A DNA stretch of 35,199 nt from Candidatus Woesearchaeota archaeon (lineage in GTDB: Archaea > Nanobdellota > Nanobdellia > Woesearchaeales > DSVV01). The stretch is taken from contig JAGVYH010000025.1 of assembly GCA_018303325.1 (NCBI GenBank), forward strand, positions 1 to 35,199. Reading direction: 5' to 3'. Positions 16,707-25,321 of the stretch are shown here, piece by piece (position 1 is the stretch's first letter; each line of letters begins with the position of its first letter). The notes beneath the pieces were generated by a model. It had not been told where the DNA came from and searched no databases. It saw nothing but the letters and a program-made list of their open reading frames with translations. The translations under genes were made by a program, and so were the position numbers.

Positions 16707-19418
16707 TCAAACAACACAGCTTATATGCTCATTTTTCGTGATTCTTATTATGTGCTCTGCAAAACTCTCTATCTTTGATTCGTGGCTTACTAAAATAATC
16801 TGCTTTATGTTCAGCTCGTCGAGCACATCTTTGATTTTGTCAAGCTGCTCCTGAGAAAATCCGTCAGTAGGCTCGTCGAGTATTATTAAATTTTTTGTGT
16901 TTATTGAGGTTATAAAAGAATTAACTACCTTATTCAGCGCCAATCTATAGGCGAGGGCAACAGCGCTTCTTTCCCCGCCGCTTAAATTCTCCAGTGTCGT
17001 CTCATATCCATTCTGAATAATTATCGGTGTGAATTCATCATTTAGCTTCGCGCTTAAATTCTCGTCTTCAATAAGCTTGCTGAACCATTCCATAAACAGC
17101 TCATTAAACTCATAGTAAAGCTTCATCATGATATGTTTTTCCATTGTTCTCATTAAATTTGTGAAGAATTCATCAATCCAGTTGACAAGAAGGTCAATTT
17201 TGTCTATTGTTTTCTTTGCCTCTTCTTTTTCAGCAATTTCTTTGTCCAACATGTTCAGATGCTCATTAGTATAATCAATCTGCTTGTTTAATCCAGCAAT
17301 TTCCAGCTCAATTGCTCTTTCCAGACCTAATTTCTCATCAACCTCTTTCTTTAATAGGTTATATTGCGTTTCAATGTTTTCAAAAGAAACAATCTTCTGT
17401 TCAACTGCGCTTAGGTTGATCTTTGTTTCATTTATACTCTGTTCTAGATTTTCTAAGGAAGCCCTTAAATGTATTAATTCTTCATTTTTCTCATGATAAT
17501 CATGCTCTTTCATCTGTTTTTGTTTAACCCTCTCATCATACTCCTTTATTTTGAAGAGTATTTCTTTTTTATGATTAATCTTTTCTTTTATTAATTCAGG
17601 GTTTATATTTTCTGCAGATATTTTCTCTTCTTTGAGATGATTCCTCACCTTTACAAACTCTTCAAGCATTCTCTGCTTTTTCTCAAGCTCTGTGTTATAC
17701 TTTTCTAAAACACTAAACTCTGCTTTTAATTTCTCGATTAATTTTTCCTGCTCCCGCATGTCCTCTATATTTTTGTTTATCTTTTCTTTTTCTTTAAGCT
17801 TATCTTTTCTTTCAATTTCTATATCTCTTATAACATCATTGGCATTCTTTATTTTTTTGTCTTCTATTACTGTAATATGATCTTTATGCCCCCCGTCAAT
17901 ATCCTGCAGGCAAGTCGGGCATTTGGTTATTGAAAGAATATCTTTTTTCAGCTTATTCGCTTTGTTTATTTCAATATCTCTCTCTTTTATGAGCATGTTT
18001 AATTCTTCTATTCTTTTGCCAAGCTTTTCAGCTGTGTCTGTCAATGCTTTCTTACCTTCTACCTCTTTCTGAATCATCTCAATCTCATGTTTCTTTTTCA
18101 TAACCTCTTTAGTCAATTCTCTTTTTTCTTTAATTTCTTCAGAGAGGTCTGTTATTTTTGTATTGTTAAACTCAATTTCCTGCGCTAATTTTATTTTATT
18201 TTCTTTAATGTCGTCAAGAAATTTTTCTTCTGCAGCAAGCTCCTCTTCTAAGTTCTGCCTGTTAATTTCTTCTGGCCTGATGATTTTAAAATTTGTTATC
18301 TCATCTTCTAATTTTTTTATCTGCGCAGTTAGCATATTTATTCTTTTTTCATTATCCTGTTTCTGCTCAATAAGGTTTTTGAGCCTAACTTCATTTATTG
18401 CAAAATTATTTTTTAATGCTATCAATTCCTTTATTTTCAATTCTGTTTCTGAAAGATCATTCTTTTTTTTAAGAAGTTCTTTTTTTATTGTTTCAAGTTG
18501 GATGTTTTGCGCCTTAAGTTTTTCATAAAGTTCAGTTCTTTGCAGGCTTTTTTCGAATTTTATTCTTTTTTTCTCCTCTAAATCTGATGTTTTTCCAACC
18601 AGCTCAGATTTTCTGCTCTTCAAATCCTTCATAATAACATTGCTGTTATCAATGATTCTCCTGTATTTATCTATATCAAATACCCTTCTTAATGTTTCAA
18701 GCCTTGTACTTGCTTCTTCCCACAGTATTTGTTTCATCTGCTCCTGCGGTGTATAAACAGTGTATCTATAAATCACATCAGTGGATTTTGTAACCATCTC
18801 CTGCGGATATCCTAAAAGCTCAAGAACCTTTGTTTTTAGCTCGCTGGGTGTGCATTCTGTTTTAACGCCGTCAACAATTATATATCCAGACTCTTGTTTT
18901 ACTTGGTTTGATCTTCTTAGCATCCTTTTTATAATTACTTCTTTCTGCCTGTTGGGTTGCCAATTGCTTTGGATATTGTTTTGTGTATTATTTTGATTGT
19001 TGGTTTCAGTATTGCTTTGTACATTGTTTTGATGATTATTTGTATTGTACTCTTGATTATTATTCATATTACTTTTTGCATTATCATCTTGATTGTTGTT
19101 TGTATTATCATTTACATTGTACTCTTGATTATTGTTTGTATTATTTTTTGCACTGTAACTTTGATTATTGCTTGTATTATTATTAGCATTCAGCAAAAAA
19201 CTAAGCTCAACACTTCCTTCATGTTTTCCGTGTCTCAATAATAAATCTCCGCTGAGGGTTCTTTTGCTAAAGCCAAAAAGCGCAAATTCTATCGCTAGAA
19301 GGATCGTTGTTTTACCTGCTCCAATATCTCCGCTGAGCAGAACAATACCTTCAGGAAAATTAATCTCTTGGCTTTGGTATGAGCGGATATTCTGGAGTTT
19401 TAGTTTCTTTAGTATCAT
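16707..19418 (-). CDS. rad50: Rad50-type DNA repair ATPase
   Basis: 903 residues, about average for archaeal Rad50. Walker A is GDIGAGKTT (Lys36). Two long coiled-coil arms meet at the zinc hook CPTC (Cys500, Cys503). The ABC signature is LSGGE at 812-816, Walker B LIILDEPTDG (Asp848, Glu849), and the H-loop follows in LVSHES. With Mre11 it tethers and processes DNA ends. Residues 77-158 are an Asn/Gln-rich insertion between two strands of the N-terminal lobe. Mre11, NurA and HerA are not next to it, unlike in many archaea. The start has weak GTGAT upstream and a TATA-like CTTATAAATT near 19450. Confidence 0.93.
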   Translation of the reverse strand: MILKKLKLQNIRSYQSQEINFPEGIVLLSGDIGAGKTTILLAIEFALFGFSKRTLSGDLLLRHGKHEGSVELSFLLNANNNTSNNQSYSAKNNTNNNQEYNVNDNTNNNQDDNAKSNMNNNQEYNTNNHQNNVQSNTETNNQNNTQNNIQSNWQPNRQKEVIIKRMLRRSNQVKQESGYIIVDGVKTECTPSELKTKVLELLGYPQEMVTKSTDVIYRYTVYTPQEQMKQILWEEASTRLETLRRVFDIDKYRRIIDNSNVIMKDLKSRKSELVGKTSDLEEKKRIKFEKSLQRTELYEKLKAQNIQLETIKKELLKKKNDLSETELKIKELIALKNNFAINEVRLKNLIEQKQDNEKRINMLTAQIKKLEDEITNFKIIRPEEINRQNLEEELAAEEKFLDDIKENKIKLAQEIEFNNTKITDLSEEIKEKRELTKEVMKKKHEIEMIQKEVEGKKALTDTAEKLGKRIEELNMLIKERDIEINKANKLKKDILSITKCPTCLQDIDGGHKDHITVIEDKKIKNANDVIRDIEIERKDKLKEKEKINKNIEDMREQEKLIEKLKAEFSVLEKYNTELEKKQRMLEEFVKVRNHLKEEKISAENINPELIKEKINHKKEILFKIKEYDERVKQKQMKEHDYHEKNEELIHLRASLENLEQSINETKINLSAVEQKIVSFENIETQYNLLKKEVDEKLGLERAIELEIAGLNKQIDYTNEHLNMLDKEIAEKEEAKKTIDKIDLLVNWIDEFFTNLMRTMEKHIMMKLYYEFNELFMEWFSKLIEDENLSAKLNDEFTPIIIQNGYETTLENLSGGERSAVALAYRLALNKVVNSFITSINTKNLIILDEPTDGFSQEQLDKIKDVLDELNIKQIILVSHESKIESFAEHIIRITKNEHISCVV
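18945..19190 (-). repeat. Asn/Gln-rich low-complexity insert in Rad50
   Basis: Encodes residues 77-158, where NTNNNQEYN-like units recur. The segment between strands ELSFLL and KEVIIKRM is normally a short loop. The DNA is an imperfect repeat rich in ATT/GTT, so it probably arose by slippage. Confidence 0.85.
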
Positions 19419-19566
19419 TTCTGTATCACATCTGTGTGGAATATGTGGAAATTTATAAGTATTATTGAAGTGGATGATATGTTCTGTGATAAAGGGTTTT
19501 GTGTCTCAATAGTTATATTATATTATCTTTTTATTTATTTTTCATTTCCTACCTGATTGGACACGT

Positions 19567-19626
19567 TCATGATTATTTAGTTTAGGTTTTCTTTACGACG
19601 TAAAAACTCTAAAAACTTAATCATGA
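19567..19626. repeat. long imperfect hairpin
   Basis: TCATGATTA (19567-19575) pairs with TAATCATGA (19618-19626); a partly paired middle closes on TTTAC-GAC-GTAAA (19592-19604), a triloop mini-hairpin. It lies in the 355-bp divergent region between rad50 and the methyltransferase gene. Confidence 0.6.
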
Positions 19627-19632
19627 GACGGG

Positions 19633-19675
19633 GGACTGCGTCCCACAAACGGGTTGTGAGCAAAAGAAACAGATC
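19633..19675 (+). repeat. dispersed 43-nt intergenic repeat, copy 2
   Basis: Matches 7896-7938 (inverted) at about 39 of 43 bases. It contains the mini-hairpin GGGAC-TGC-GTCCC (19632-19644) and CCCACAAACGGG (19642-19653). The rest of the 19419-19773 gap holds only AT-rich promoter-like sequence and the hairpin at 19567. Confidence 0.8.
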
Positions 19676-19773
19676 CACAAATATGAAATTCACTAATAAA
19701 CATCTCTTCAGACTAAGGTAATCATCTTTCATAAATAATAACATTATTAAACCATTCCATCTTCTTTCTGTGT

Positions 19774-20985
19774 ATGAGACAAGCATTATGCCAACAATTT
19801 GGAACATGCGGCGGATGCACTGCGCAGCATATTGAATATGATATTCAGTTGCAGAACAAAAAGAAGGCATTAGCTCATGCTCTAAGCAAAGCTTCATTTC
19901 TGGACAAAACATTCAATGAAGATAACATCAAAGTCTTCTCAGGCAATGAATTTTATTACAGAAACAGAATGGATTTTCTCTTTCATTCGAATAATGCAGG
20001 TGGAATCGGCCTCAGAAAAAAAGATGACTACAAAAAGATAATTGACGTGGAGAAATGCGTTATATCAAACGAAGAATTAAATAAACTACTTGCAGAAGTG
20101 AGATCATTCTTCGAGAACAAACCAAATACGTCAGCGAATACATCAACAAATACATCAACAAATACGTTAACAGATATATTTAATATGAATATGCGCACAG
20201 GCACGTTAAGATATGCAGTTATAAGAGCGCCCCAGAATGATTCTTCAATATCTTTCGTCCTGAACAGCGATTCTAAAAAGATAAATGAAACAATTGAGCA
20301 GATAAAAGAATTTGCAAAGATTACCTCTGCCAATAATGTCATTGTTGCATACGTGCCATCTCAGGCAGATGTGAGTATTTCAGATGATTTCTTTGTTGTA
20401 AAAGGCGCAGATATGCTGAAAGAAACATATCTTGGAAAAACTTTTTTCTACCATTCGCAGGGTTTTTTCCAGAATAACAGCGAGATGGCAGAAAAAATGC
20501 ATGAGTATTGCCATCTTCTCTTGACCTCTTATAGCCAGTATACAAAACCTGCGCATCTTCTTGATTTGTACGGCGGTGTTGGAACTTTTGGAATAATAAA
20601 CGCAGATTTGTTCAAGGGCGTTACAATTATCGAATCTGTAAAGCAGTGTATAGACGCAGCAGAAAAAAACATTGCAGTCAACAATATTAAAAATGTAAAA
20701 GCAGTTGTTCTCGACGCAATTAATTTGAAAAAATTAAAATTGCCAGAGCCATTGTTTGTCATCACAGATCCTCCGCGCTCAGGAATGGACATGAAAACAA
20801 TCGAGCAATTAAAGATTCTTAAACCAAAACTAATACTTTATGTTTCATGCAATGTTCAGCAATTGGCAAAAGACATCCCTAAATTTAAGCAGTATAAAGT
20901 AAAGAGCGCTACTTTGTTTGATTTATTCCCGCAGACAGTTCATAGCGAAGCTGTTGTTGAGTTGGTGAGGTGTGTAGGTGACTAA
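19774..20985 (+). CDS. Fe-S tRNA/rRNA uracil-5-methyltransferase
   Basis: 403 residues, TrmA/RumA (RlmD) family. It transfers a methyl group from SAM to C5 of a uridine in tRNA or 23S rRNA. The four cluster cysteines are visible as C6-X5-C12-X2-C15 and C95. SAM-binding motif LLDLYGGVGTFGI, then TDPPRSGMD, catalytic Cys359 in LYVSCN, and the HSE base Glu392 near the end. The TRAM domain is absent, as usual for the archaeal members, in which one branch makes tRNA m5U54. An Asn-Thr-Ser tandem tract (residues 117-131) interrupts the N-terminal half. Target RNA cannot be decided here. Confidence 0.88.
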   Translation: MRQALCQQFGTCGGCTAQHIEYDIQLQNKKKALAHALSKASFLDKTFNEDNIKVFSGNEFYYRNRMDFLFHSNNAGGIGLRKKDDYKKIIDVEKCVISNEELNKLLAEVRSFFENKPNTSANTSTNTSTNTLTDIFNMNMRTGTLRYAVIRAPQNDSSISFVLNSDSKKINETIEQIKEFAKITSANNVIVAYVPSQADVSISDDFFVVKGADMLKETYLGKTFFYHSQGFFQNNSEMAEKMHEYCHLLLTSYSQYTKPAHLLDLYGGVGTFGIINADLFKGVTIIESVKQCIDAAEKNIAVNNIKNVKAVVLDAINLKKLKLPEPLFVITDPPRSGMDMKTIEQLKILKPKLILYVSCNVQQLAKDIPKFKQYKVKSATLFDLFPQTVHSEAVVELVRCVGD

Positions 20986-21025
20986 GAATTTAATAATGTT
21001 AATTCTTTTTGAATTTTATGGTTTA

Positions 21026-21116
21026 TATATAGCAAAGGCACTAAATTTCCGTAATTAATTAATGCCTTTGCTATATACATGGACTTTAACAAAATAGATA
21101 AGAATATTAAAGTCCA
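21026..21116. terminator. double hairpin between convergent genes
   Basis: Two perfect stems: 21026-21040/21063-21077 (15 bp, 22-nt loop) and 21080-21089/21107-21116 (10 bp, 17-nt loop), almost filling the gap between the methyltransferase and VapC stop codons. They could end transcription in both directions. The layout resembles the hairpin array at 12-325 with unrelated stems. Confidence 0.55.
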
Positions 21117-21119
21117 CCA

Positions 21120-21518
21120 CTATAGTTCCACCAATTCATGTGTATAATATATTTTAATGTTGTTTTGTTGTTTTAGATTCTTATCATTACTCCAAATAGA
21201 ACAATTAAATTTTAATGCTAATGCAAAATAAGCCATATCTGCTGGGTCAGGAGAAATTTTCTCTGCTTTTTCAACATATTCAGTTAATTCCTCAAGTGGA
21301 ACAATATTTATTCTTCGTTTTAATACTTCAAGAAGTCTGTAAAATTCTTCAGTCGTACGCTCTGTTTTTTCAAGAAGCTCCTCTTTATGCTTTTCGATTT
21401 CAGTAAAAACATACTCTGGTGCAAAAAGATGAAACCTACCGCTAAACAAAAGATAATAACTAAAGCTATCTTTAATAAGAGCAGCAAAAATAATATTAGC
21501 ATCAACAACGAGATCCAT
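21120..21518 (-). CDS. PIN-domain ribonuclease toxin, VapC-like
   Basis: 132 residues. Acidic metal-binding residues of PIN domains are visible: Asp6 in VVDANIIFAAL, Glu40 in FTEIEKH, Asp91/Asp94 in DPADMAYF, and Asp112 in WSNDKNL. PIN toxins of VapBC pairs cut specific tRNA or rRNA. The gene starts 2 nt after the stop of the small antitoxin gene, so the two are coupled. The toxin role is inferred from the pair. Confidence 0.82.
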   Translation of the reverse strand: MDLVVDANIIFAALIKDSFSYYLLFSGRFHLFAPEYVFTEIEKHKEELLEKTERTTEEFYRLLEVLKRRINIVPLEELTEYVEKAEKISPDPADMAYFALALKFNCSIWSNDKNLKQQNNIKIYYTHELVEL

Positions 21519-21520
21519 TC

Positions 21521-21751
21521 TTATCTCGCCATTTTTCGCAACTTTTCACTTACTGCCCGGCTTACTTCTTTTCCTAATCTTAGTGTGTCAGATTCTTTAA
21601 GCTTGCTTTTTTCTTTAAATGTTCGCAAAAACTCCATATCTTCTATTTTTTGGAGAAAAGCCTGTCTAGCTACTTCTGACCAATTCATCTCGGGGAAAGT
21701 ATCCATCTTTTGTTTAAGTTCTGTAGGGACAGATAATGTTAGTGTTGTCAT
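21521..21751 (-). CDS. VapB-like antitoxin
   Basis: 76 residues. The start TLTLSVPTELKQKMD resembles the beta-strand and first helix of ribbon-helix-helix antitoxins, and NWSEVARQAF matches the second helix. The charged C-terminal half would wrap the toxin. It precedes the PIN gene by 2 nt. Shine-Dalgarno AGGTGAG (21757-21763) is 5 nt before the ATG, with an AT-rich promoter behind it. Confidence 0.75.
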   Translation of the reverse strand: MTTLTLSVPTELKQKMDTFPEMNWSEVARQAFLQKIEDMEFLRTFKEKSKLKESDTLRLGKEVSRAVSEKLRKMAR

Positions 21752-21841
21752 TTTTACTCACCTTATATATTATATATTATGTATTAATAATTAAATTATG
21801 TGCAAATATATAAATGTTTTGGTTCAAAAATCATAAATTTG

Positions 21842-21874
21842 CCCAATTTAACCCAGCTCCTTGGGGCGATTGGG
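21842..21874. repeat. GC-rich intergenic hairpin
   Basis: CCCAAT (21842-21847) pairs with ATTGGG (21869-21874), with an inner CCC/GGG stem and AGCTCCTT loop. It stands out in an AT-rich gap of about 265 bp between the vapB promoter and the ROK kinase stop codon. It could be a small RNA stem or terminator. Confidence 0.5.
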
Positions 21875-21884
21875 TAATTCATTT

Positions 21885-21993
21885 AGTTTAAATACATATT
21901 TTAGTTGAACATAATATTTTAGTTTAAAATAATTTAAGAGTAATTTGAATATACTAAAAAATACTATTATTTAATTGAAAGCGTATTTAAACT
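21885..21993. repeat. long-range inverted repeat
   Basis: AGTTTAAATAC (21885-21895) pairs perfectly with GTATTTAAACT (21983-21993). The inner part has repeated ATATTTTAGT motifs and a partly complementary ACTAAAAAATA. It ends 24 bp past the ROK kinase stop. Structure is suggestive; AT richness limits its weight. Confidence 0.45.
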
Positions 21994-22016
21994 TTCGTTG
22001 TTTCAAGAACAATCTC

Positions 22017-22895
22017 TCAAACCCCCAACCCCGCGCCAATAACTCCCGCATCTTTTAATTCTGTTTTTGCAACCTTGCATGCGGGGATAAAACTTTTTTT
22101 ATTCAATTCTCTCACCATGGTTTTATTGAAGAATCTCCACGCTCCTGAAATCTGGCCGCCAAGAACAATCATATCCGGATCAAATGTATTGACAAAATTT
22201 GATAAGACCAGCCCTAACATTGTTCCGTATTCTTCAAATGCTTTTATTGCCCGCAAATTGCCTCTCTCAGCTTCAATAAACAACTCCAAAGTATCACTTA
22301 ATTTGAATCCATAGTTTTTTGCAATCTTCACAAGCCCTCTACTAGAAACATATTCTTCAACACATCCATAATTCCCGCAATGGCACTCCTGCCCTTTGAA
22401 GTTTATTGTTGTATGTCCAAGCTCAGGTGCATCACCTTTGCCTTTGTATAATTTTCCTTTGATAATAAATGCACTGCCTATGCCTGTTCCTAATGTGATG
22501 CAAAGTACATAATCATTTTTTCTTCCAAACCCTATCTTTGACTCTGCTATGCCAAAGCAATTTGCATCATTTTCTATTACAACCTTTTTCTTAAATTTTC
22601 TCTGGAGAATATCTTTTATTGGAATTCCATGCAGTGGCAGATTTGGCGTGTCAATAATTGTCGTCTTTTTTTTGTCAATTCTTCCAGGGACTCCAATTCC
22701 TATACCAGAAATTTTGCGCAGGGATGCAGCTTTAATTAGTTTCTCAATAGCAGTCATCACATCTCCAATAACATACTCAGCATCTTTTTTAGAAGTAATT
22801 GGTATTTTAATATCTTCGATTATCTTCCCTTTCTTGTCGACAATACCTGCTTTTATATAAGTGCCGCCTATGTCAACACCAATTGTATAACCCAT
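22017..22895 (-). CDS. ROK-family sugar kinase, likely glucokinase
   Basis: 292 residues. The ATP-binding start GVDIGGTYIKAGIVD and the ROK zinc site CHCGNYGCVEEY are complete, preceded by the catalytic-loop area NDANCFG and ELGH sugar-binding motif. It would phosphorylate glucose or a related hexose with ATP. It follows the isomerase gene on the same strand by 57 bp, so both feed glycolysis. AGAGGA just before the ATG is the ribosome site. Sugar specificity is inferred. Confidence 0.88.
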   Translation of the reverse strand: MGYTIGVDIGGTYIKAGIVDKKGKIIEDIKIPITSKKDAEYVIGDVMTAIEKLIKAASLRKISGIGIGVPGRIDKKKTTIIDTPNLPLHGIPIKDILQRKFKKKVVIENDANCFGIAESKIGFGRKNDYVLCITLGTGIGSAFIIKGKLYKGKGDAPELGHTTINFKGQECHCGNYGCVEEYVSSRGLVKIAKNYGFKLSDTLELFIEAERGNLRAIKAFEEYGTMLGLVLSNFVNTFDPDMIVLGGQISGAWRFFNKTMVRELNKKSFIPACKVAKTELKDAGVIGAGLGV

Positions 22896-22952
22896 TTTTC
22901 CTCTTTTTTTCCTACAATTAACACATTATAATTTAGTGTATTACTAATTTAA

Positions 22953-23975
22953 TTACTCTTCCAGCATCTTCTTTAATTTTTCAATAATTTCAACAGGCAT
23001 TGGGTCTATGCCATACTCCATTGCCAAATAAAAACTGGTTAAATCGCCGATTAATATCGCTGAAAACAATCGCGTCAGCTTATCTGGACCAGCAATGCCT
23101 ATTTCAGTTACAGGCACACCATATTGTTTTATGAGGCTTTTTGTTATTCTTATCCTTTTTTTGGTGTGTTCATCGTCATCAACATCGCTTAACACAACCA
23201 CATGAAACTCACCAATCTTTTTAGTAAAACCTACAATCTCATTATGATCCAATTCAGGAAGAACATTGCAGAATGCATGTATTTTTGTATTCTCATTCAT
23301 CTCGCATTTCCATCTATAAACAACAGGAGCAAACTTTTCAGAGGCATAAATCAGAGGAATCTTTCCTACCAAACTCTTCGCAAGTTCCTGCGCTGCATTT
23401 GCAAGCATTGGCTTTTTCATTGCTTTTACAGTTTCTTTTATGTATTCTGTCTGTGAAGGGATTAATCCGGAATTTTCTAATACTCTTAACATGCAAAAAA
23501 AGGAATAACATATTGCGTTTCTTGGCTGCATTCCTTTTGGCATTATTATCTGAGGATAATTATTTTTTGTGAATGATTCTTTTAGTTTTCCGCCTGTTGT
23601 AAGCCCAAGCAGTTTGCATCTTTTTTTAATTGCATATCTGTAAGCAGAAATTGTTTCCTCAGTGTTGCCGGAATAAGAGCTTACAATAATCAATGTATTC
23701 TCGTCAATCCAAGTTGGCAGAGAATAATTACGGCTTACTTCAATTCTTAGGTTTAGATTGGAAACATCTGACAAATAATTCTTGAGAACATCTCCTGCCA
23801 TTGCACTCCCGCCCATTCCTGCGATGACAACAGCATTAATTTTTGCATCAATCTTGAATTTTCCTGTAATTGCAAGCGCATTTACAATATGCTCAGGCAT
23901 ATCTAATATTACTTGTTTAAGCTTTGACCTGTCAAACTTGTCTTCGTTTATGTGTTTTGGGATAATGTCTGCCAT
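22953..23975 (-). CDS. bifunctional phosphoglucose/phosphomannose isomerase
   Basis: 340 residues, length of the archaeal PGI/PMI family. SIS-domain motifs: GMGGSAMAGDVL, SSYSGNTEET, PRNAICYSFF, and the signature PELDHNEIVG with the catalytic Glu/His, plus MPVEIIEKLK near the C-terminus. It interconverts fructose 6-phosphate with glucose 6-phosphate and mannose 6-phosphate. It is first in an operon with the ROK kinase. AGGAGTG lies 8 nt before the ATG. Confidence 0.92.
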   Translation of the reverse strand: MADIIPKHINEDKFDRSKLKQVILDMPEHIVNALAITGKFKIDAKINAVVIAGMGGSAMAGDVLKNYLSDVSNLNLRIEVSRNYSLPTWIDENTLIIVSSYSGNTEETISAYRYAIKKRCKLLGLTTGGKLKESFTKNNYPQIIMPKGMQPRNAICYSFFCMLRVLENSGLIPSQTEYIKETVKAMKKPMLANAAQELAKSLVGKIPLIYASEKFAPVVYRWKCEMNENTKIHAFCNVLPELDHNEIVGFTKKIGEFHVVVLSDVDDDEHTKKRIRITKSLIKQYGVPVTEIGIAGPDKLTRLFSAILIGDLTSFYLAMEYGIDPMPVEIIEKLKKMLEE

Positions 23976-24147
23976 TTTGGGTTCACTCCTTTTTCTTGTA
24001 AATCAATTATAAATCAGGTTAAATCCCTTTATTTATATATATTTATTTAAATATTATGGTATTAGAGCATATATGTATGGTTGGTATAAGTATAGATAGT
24101 ATAAGTCTCTTTAGATGAGATAAAATTCTAATATTCTTTTCGTTCCT

Positions 24148-24176
24148 GGGCGAAGCCACACGTCTTATGATGATTT
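24148..24176 (+). repeat. degenerate repeat copy with GAA mini-hairpin
   Basis: GGC-GAA-GCC (24149-24157) followed by CACACGTCTTATGATGAT resembles 7927-7955 in orientation and sequence. It lies in the 300-bp gap (23976-24275) between the isomerase promoter and the J-protein stop. The rest of that gap is AT-rich with no clear feature. Confidence 0.55.
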
Positions 24177-24275
24177 TTTTCGTCCTTTTAGTTATACTAC
24201 TCTTAAAAAAACGTAAAAAACATTAATTGGTTAAACAGATATAACTTTTCCTTTAATCAAAAAGTTAACATCAAA

Positions 24276-25223
24276 TTATTTGGCTGATTGCCTATACTTT
24301 AAAGATACATCACTTTGCGTTGCATTAATTCGAAGATGATGAGTAGCTCTTACCCCTAATATTCTGTATGTATCATTGTCAAATGTATCGTCATGACTAA
24401 CAATAAAACCTTTTTGGGTTACCTTAACATTGGCGAAGTTATGCATGATTACATTAATGTCTCCGCTAAGACGAAGATCAACATCTGAATTCATCGCATA
24501 TATTAATCCGTCATGAACAACTGTTCCGTATAATTCACAATGTTCTAAACGAATCTCAAATTCTACTTTTTCATCAAGTGGAAGTCCAAGATAAAAATCA
24601 AATTGTTCTAAAGTTTCAATTTGCTTTCCATTCTTTTCTTTTCTGATTTTAATGTTTGCATTACGCTTTTCTGTATATGTATCAGCAGTATTAATGAATA
24701 TCCTCTGCCACTGTGCCTTTATCTCAACCCTTCTGGTAAAACCTCGTCTTGATTCTTGTGGTGTTATAGTTATATATCTTGCTCTTTGTTCTTTTATTAT
24801 CTCATCTAAGCCGCGCAACAATTCCTCTAAATAATCTGGCGGCATGGTATTAGCGCGTCTATATCCTTGTCCAAAACCTTGTCTATATCCCTGTCCAGAA
24901 CCTTGGCCAAATAAGTCATCAACACTATCGCTGTTATGAACAGTCCTGTTTCTATCTTTCTCTGTTCTACCTGTTCTATCTCTTTGAGATGATTGTTGAA
25001 AACTTTGAGGATCAAACAAATCATATTGTGCTCTTATTTTTGAGTCTGAAAGAACAGTGTAAGCTTCATTAATATCTTTAAATCTTTCTTCTGCTTGTAG
25101 ATGCCCTTTATTTCTGTCTGGATGATATTTCAATGCTAATCTTCTAAACGCTGTTTTGATATTATTTTCTGTTGCGTTTCTAGAAATACCTAACATAGCA
25201 TAATAATCTTTTGTGAATCTCAT
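24276..25223 (-). CDS. J-domain co-chaperone with unusual C-terminus
   Basis: 315 residues from the chosen start. Residues 4-68 are a J domain with the HPD motif (34-36), which stimulates Hsp70 ATPase. A short Gly/Gln/Arg linker with three GQGYR-like units stands in for the G/F region. The zinc-finger domain and standard client domain of DnaJ are absent; the last 200 residues are probably beta-rich and not recognised. The frame opens at 25310, but ATG 25221-25223 has CTTTAAAT centred 27 nt upstream and fits the J-domain boundary. No dnaK is nearby. Confidence 0.8.
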   Translation of the reverse strand: MRFTKDYYAMLGISRNATENNIKTAFRRLALKYHPDRNKGHLQAEERFKDINEAYTVLSDSKIRAQYDLFDPQSFQQSSQRDRTGRTEKDRNRTVHNSDSVDDLFGQGSGQGYRQGFGQGYRRANTMPPDYLEELLRGLDEIIKEQRARYITITPQESRRGFTRRVEIKAQWQRIFINTADTYTEKRNANIKIRKEKNGKQIETLEQFDFYLGLPLDEKVEFEIRLEHCELYGTVVHDGLIYAMNSDVDLRLSGDINVIMHNFANVKVTQKGFIVSHDDTFDNDTYRILGVRATHHLRINATQSDVSLKYRQSAK

Positions 25224-25246
25224 TGAGAAAGGGTATGCTAACCAAA

Positions 25247-25254
25247 ATTTAAAG
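25247..25254 (-). promoter_or_regulatory. TATA-like box of the J-domain gene
   Basis: CTTTAAAT on the minus strand, centred 27 nt before the ATG at 25223. It supports a leaderless start there instead of the longer frame from 25310. Confidence 0.5.
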
Positions 25255-25321
25255 TTATCTGTTTGAATGGGGGTATTACACAGGAAAACATAAGAAACAA
25301 CAAGTGTCATTTAGTTAAACA

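Noticed and set aside
18957-19241. Ile/Cys/Tyr-rich hydrophobic ORFs on the plus strand
   Set aside because: They are the antisense shadow of the Asn-rich repeat in rad50; AAT/AAC repeats read backwards give hydrophobic strings.
25224-25310. 29 additional N-terminal residues of the J protein
   Set aside because: The extension lies before the J domain, and a TATA-like box within it is placed for a start at 25223.
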